Shown here: positions 61,626 through 64,000 of the stretch, piece by piece | Position numbering within the stretch: the first letter of the stretch is position 1 | How the letters are laid out: every line of letters begins with the position of its first letter | Source of the DNA: Beijerinckia indica subsp. indica ATCC 9039 | Lineage (GTDB): Bacteria > Pseudomonadota > Alphaproteobacteria > Rhizobiales > Beijerinckiaceae | Direction: 5' to 3' | Length of the DNA: 64,000 bases | Assembly: GCF_000019845.1 (NCBI RefSeq) | Contig: NC_010581.1 | Coordinates: forward strand, 3,665,501-3,729,500 | The notes under the pieces: generated by a model | Seen by the model: the letters and a program-made list of their open reading frames with translations, nothing else | What the model was told of the DNA's origin: nothing | The model's database searches: none | Translations under genes and position numbers: made by a program

Positions 61626-62435
61626 ATGAGCAGCTCCGACCTTTCCGGTACAGCACCCATCCTGATCAAGGAAGGGCCTCGTGTAACCCTGCGCCTCAAT
61701 CGGCCGGCTTTTCACAATCGCCTCGAACGCGATGATGTCCTGCTCATCCCCAAGCTGATCGACAAGATCGAAGCCGACACGTCCAACCGCGTGCTGATCT
61801 TGACCGGTACCGGCCGCACCTTTTCCTCCGGCTACGACATGCAGGCCATGGGGAAAGCGGAAAAGCCGGGGCACGAGTCAGACAATGAAGCGCGTGGTGA
61901 ATTGGTTTTCGGTAATCTCTGCGACCGTGTCGAAAAAATCCGGATCCCGACGATCTGTGCCTTGAACGGCTCGGTCTATGGTGGCGCCACTGATCTCGCG
62001 CTCGCCTGTGATTTTCGCATTGGTATCGATGGCATGAAACTGATCATGCCGGCGGCGAAACTCGGCATTCATTTCTATTATTCAGGCCAGCGCCGCTATG
62101 TCAGCCGGCTCGGCCTTGCCGCCGCCAAACGCCTGTTTCTGACAGCGCAACCGATAGAAACCAAAGACCTTTTGCACATCGGCTATCTGGACGAAATTGC
62201 CACTCCAGAGACCTTCGCCACTCGTGTCGAGGCCCTTGCCACGCTGCTCGCCGAGAATGCGCCCCAGGCCGTGCAAGGCATGAAGCAGAGCCTCAACCGC
62301 ATCGCAAGAGGCGAAGACTGCCAGGACGAAACCGACACCGCCTTCGCCGCGAGTTTCAAGGCACACGAATTTGCCGAAGGCATGCGCGCCTGGGGCGAAA
62401 AACGCAAACCCGCCTTCAAAGATCCCCTGCCCTGA
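61626..62435 (+). CDS. Crotonase-superfamily protein lacking usual catalytic glutamates
   Basis: A 269-aa enoyl-CoA hydratase/isomerase-fold protein. The CoA-binding and oxyanion elements are recognisable (RLNRPAFHNRLER, GRTFSSGYDMQAMG, ICALNGSVYGGATDLALACDFRIG). At the positions of the two catalytic glutamates of hydratases, it has Asp (GGATDL instead of GGGCEL) and Ala (MPAAKLG instead of xPExxLG). It is therefore unlikely to be a standard hydratase; isomerase, hydrolase or binding roles are possible. Last gene of the plus-strand block; converges on the His/Tyr-rich gene. Confidence 0.85.
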   Translation: MSSSDLSGTAPILIKEGPRVTLRLNRPAFHNRLERDDVLLIPKLIDKIEADTSNRVLILTGTGRTFSSGYDMQAMGKAEKPGHESDNEARGELVFGNLCDRVEKIRIPTICALNGSVYGGATDLALACDFRIGIDGMKLIMPAAKLGIHFYYSGQRRYVSRLGLAAAKRLFLTAQPIETKDLLHIGYLDEIATPETFATRVEALATLLAENAPQAVQGMKQSLNRIARGEDCQDETDTAFAASFKAHEFAEGMRAWGEKRKPAFKDPLP

Positions 62436-62463
62436 AAATTGCGACCACGCTGCTATCGCCTGC

Positions 62464-62907
62464 CTAATAGGGATAATAACCATAGGGATAGGGATAGGGA
62501 TAATAGTAGCGATAATGATAGCGGCGATAATATGGATGCCAATATCCATAGTGGTGATAACGACGATAATGGTGATAGTAGCGATAGTGATGGTAGTGAT
62601 GGTAGCGCCGCCAGTATCCGTGATGCCAATGATGATAGTGCCGATGATGATAGTAGTGATGGTGGCGGTGGTGGTGATGATGATGGTAATGATGGTAATA
62701 TCGGGCCGGCTGCACCAAATTAGGCAAGGGAACAGGCGTTGCGCCAACTGCAGGTAAGAGCGCCGTAGCATTTGGAATGGGGCCGGGCCGCTCAGCATAA
62801 GGCTGGACCCGTAAAACATCGCTTACGTTCTGCGGCATTGCCTGAACAGTGCCCGAAACCACGAGTACAGTGAACACGCTGACCAAGCTTACGATTGTCT
62901 TATTCAT
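62464..62907 (-). CDS. His/Tyr-rich secreted protein
   Basis: A 147-aa protein with a signal peptide (TIVSLVSVFTVLVVSGTVQA). After a short Pro/Ala-rich stretch, the last roughly 80 residues consist almost only of His, Tyr and Arg with a few Trp, Pro and Gly, in patterns such as HHYHHHHHHRHHH and YYPYPYPYGYYPY. The DNA is correspondingly repetitive. GGAGGC precedes ATG 62907. Binding of metal ions or polyanions at the envelope is plausible; no family with known function is recognised. Confidence 0.82.
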   Translation of the reverse strand: MNKTIVSLVSVFTVLVVSGTVQAMPQNVSDVLRVQPYAERPGPIPNATALLPAVGATPVPLPNLVQPARYYHHYHHHHHHRHHHYYHHRHYHHWHHGYWRRYHHYHHYRYYHHYRRYHHYGYWHPYYRRYHYRYYYPYPYPYGYYPY

Positions 62908-63269
62908 TTTTGCCTCCAGGCTGGATCGCCGTCGACAAAACAAACCTTTTTGATTGCCATCAAGGCTCACCGGCCCGACAGGCGTATGTACCCATCTAAA
63001 CAATTCATAAGCAGGGAGCGAAGTTCCTCTGTCTAACCCCAACCATCTCGACAATCGAAGGCATTACACCAAAGGTCGCGGATAGCGACCTTTGGTGTCA
63101 GATCGGAAACATTCAGGAACTTGATCTCCTGGTGACGTTAGCCGATGAGGTTCGATCCTATTGCGTAAATCACCCATTTGACGACAAGACAATAAAATAG
63201 GCGCGCCTGGGATGAAAAGCGCACGCCGGCTTCAAAGAGCTTCCTCTGAAATCCACCGCATCCAAAAAG
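62908..63269. other. Intergenic region with family B palindrome
   Basis: Contains the palindrome at 63066-63098. A GGAAC (63116) and CGTT (63136) pair occurs with a 15-base spacer on the plus strand but faces no gene. No coding frame is supported. Confidence 0.4.
63066..63098. repeat. Palindromic repeat, family B
   Basis: ACACCAAAGGTCGC (63066-63079) pairs perfectly with GCGACCTTTGGTGT (63085-63098). It matches the hairpin at 59932, with the inner T-A pair replaced by C-G. Confidence 0.85.
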
Positions 63270-64000
63270 CTATCGCACCCGTTCCGCAAGATGCGCGGCG
63301 AGATCCGCCGCCTGTTGCCGGATTTCGGGGATAGCGATGGACTCGAACAAGGTTCCTAGCCGCGCCGGACCGAGCGTAAACAAAGTGTCGGAAATTCTTC
63401 CTTCTCGACCGTAAACGGCACCACTGCCATCAATTTTCAGCCCATTGCCCAGGGGACCCGCAATAATCATACCTTGCTCGAGCAAGCCGTTCAGCAAGGA
63501 GGAAGCGACACGGCGATAATTGAGATCGGAGCCGGTGCAATTGATCACACGGGCGGCCGGCAGGTTTTGTGTCGATGCGCCCTTCTTGATGACAACCTCA
63601 CCGCGGCCATTGCTCAGCGAGATGCCATGCACGTGGCCATGGCACACGAGCAGTGTTCCGTCAGCGCGCTCGGCCTCAATGATATCAGCGATCGAGGGCG
63701 CCATGCGGTGGCGGACGATATCCCAACGCCGCTGAAGATGACGGCGAAAGCGCTTCTGCTCGATCAAGGGCAAAGCCAGCCACAAAGCATTCGTCCTGGC
63801 CCGCAAACTGTCAACGACCGAGCGCCACGGCAGACCGCTGCGAAGCGCCCGCCGAAAAGCTCGGAAATAGGCCAAGGCACTGGCGGGGACCTCGTCCGGC
63901 AGGGCGCAATGATCGAGCTTCTCATAGGTCTCATGACGATTGGGGAAGAGCCCATGACGGGAGATGGTCGTTATCACGGCACGATGCCCCAGCTCACGGA
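63270..64000 (-). CDS. FAD/NAD(P)-binding protein (COG4529 type), N-terminus beyond the right edge
   Basis: Only the C-terminal about 243 residues are in the window; the frame is open to the edge. The upstream codons read RELGHRAVITTISRHGLFP, which matches the second Rossmann segment of COG4529-type FAD/NAD(P)-binding proteins, so the GTG at 63977 is internal. The remaining sequence has the helical LIEQKRFRRHLQRRWDIVRHRMAP segment, LLVCHGHVHGISL, VINCTGSDLNYRR and the C-terminal GRISDTLFTLGPARLGTLFESIAIPEIRQQA, all typical of the family. Substrate unknown. Confidence 0.8.
   Translation of the reverse strand, partial: RELGHRAVITTISRHGLFPNRHETYEKLDHCALPDEVPASALAYFRAFRRALRSGLPWRSVVDSLRARTNALWLALPLIEQKRFRRHLQRRWDIVRHRMAPSIADIIEAERADGTLLVCHGHVHGISLSNGRGEVVIKKGASTQNLPAARVINCTGSDLNYRRVASSLLNGLLEQGMIIAGPLGNGLKIDGSGAVYGREGRISDTLFTLGPARLGTLFESIAIPEIRQQAADLAAHLAERVR

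Noticed and set aside
63116..63139. GGAAC and CGTT on the plus strand after the His/Tyr-rich gene
   Set aside because: Spacer is 15 rather than 16-17 bases and no plus-strand gene follows; likely chance.

Overview
The window looks like chromosomal DNA of an alphaproteobacterium, most likely Hyphomicrobiales and plausibly Beijerinckiaceae. The evidence is gene content: a PhyR/NepR/EcfG general stress locus, GapR (DUF2312) and RcdA (DUF1465) homologues of Caulobacter cell-cycle factors, an alphaproteobacterial porin, and a beta-lysylated EF-P system. Base composition is GC-rich but not extreme. I saw no rRNA or tRNA gene, CRISPR array, transposase, integrase or prophage. The assignment to a family is inference; no genome comparison was possible.

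Layout, left to right. A MscS-type mechanosensitive channel runs off the left edge. Next come epmB and epmA (overlapping, minus strand), facing efp: the EF-P modification set. Then a PLP dehydratase, gapR, a VOC protein, a tandem DUF1428 protein with a divergent HxlR regulator, a TolC-type outer membrane factor, an N-formylglutamate amidohydrolase, a DUF1036 protein, transaldolase and a hybrid histidine kinase. At 15.9-20.0 kb lies the general stress response locus: a DUF3309/DUF883/holin-like membrane gene group behind a clear EcfG-type promoter, phyR (which carries an apparent single-base frameshift), nepR and ecfG. Next are fumC, a glutamine amidotransferase, an SDR, a TerB protein, a small secreted protein, a solitary pheT, a HI0933-type flavoprotein overlapping rcdA, a YihY/BrkB membrane protein with an EcfG-type promoter, and rmuC.

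At 31.6-34.3 kb a two-gene, visibly AT-richer unit encodes two uncharacterised exported proteins. After it come secA, a parvulin-type peptidyl-prolyl isomerase, a porin, a DUF488 protein, an M3 peptidase (dcp-like), ureEFG without the urease structural genes, two small stress-type proteins, egtD/egtB for ergothioneine, a dihaem cytochrome c and a LysR regulator. From 52 to 62.4 kb a plus-strand block encodes a complete electron path for acyl-CoA oxidation (ETF-ubiquinone oxidoreductase, a fused 3-hydroxyacyl-CoA dehydrogenase/enoyl-CoA hydratase, acyl-CoA dehydrogenase, EtfB, EtfA), a two-subunit CoA transferase and a crotonase-fold protein that lacks the usual catalytic glutamates. No thiolase is present. 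The right end holds a His/Tyr-rich secreted protein and the C-terminal part of a FAD/NAD(P)-binding protein cut by the window edge.

The most interesting non-gene signal is a set of intergenic palindromic repeats: a two-copy, roughly 100-bp double-hairpin element with compensatory base changes, and three families of shorter palindromes in the gaps between genes. The most interesting gene-level signals are the frameshift in phyR, the master regulator of the stress response, and the EcfG-type promoters around it.
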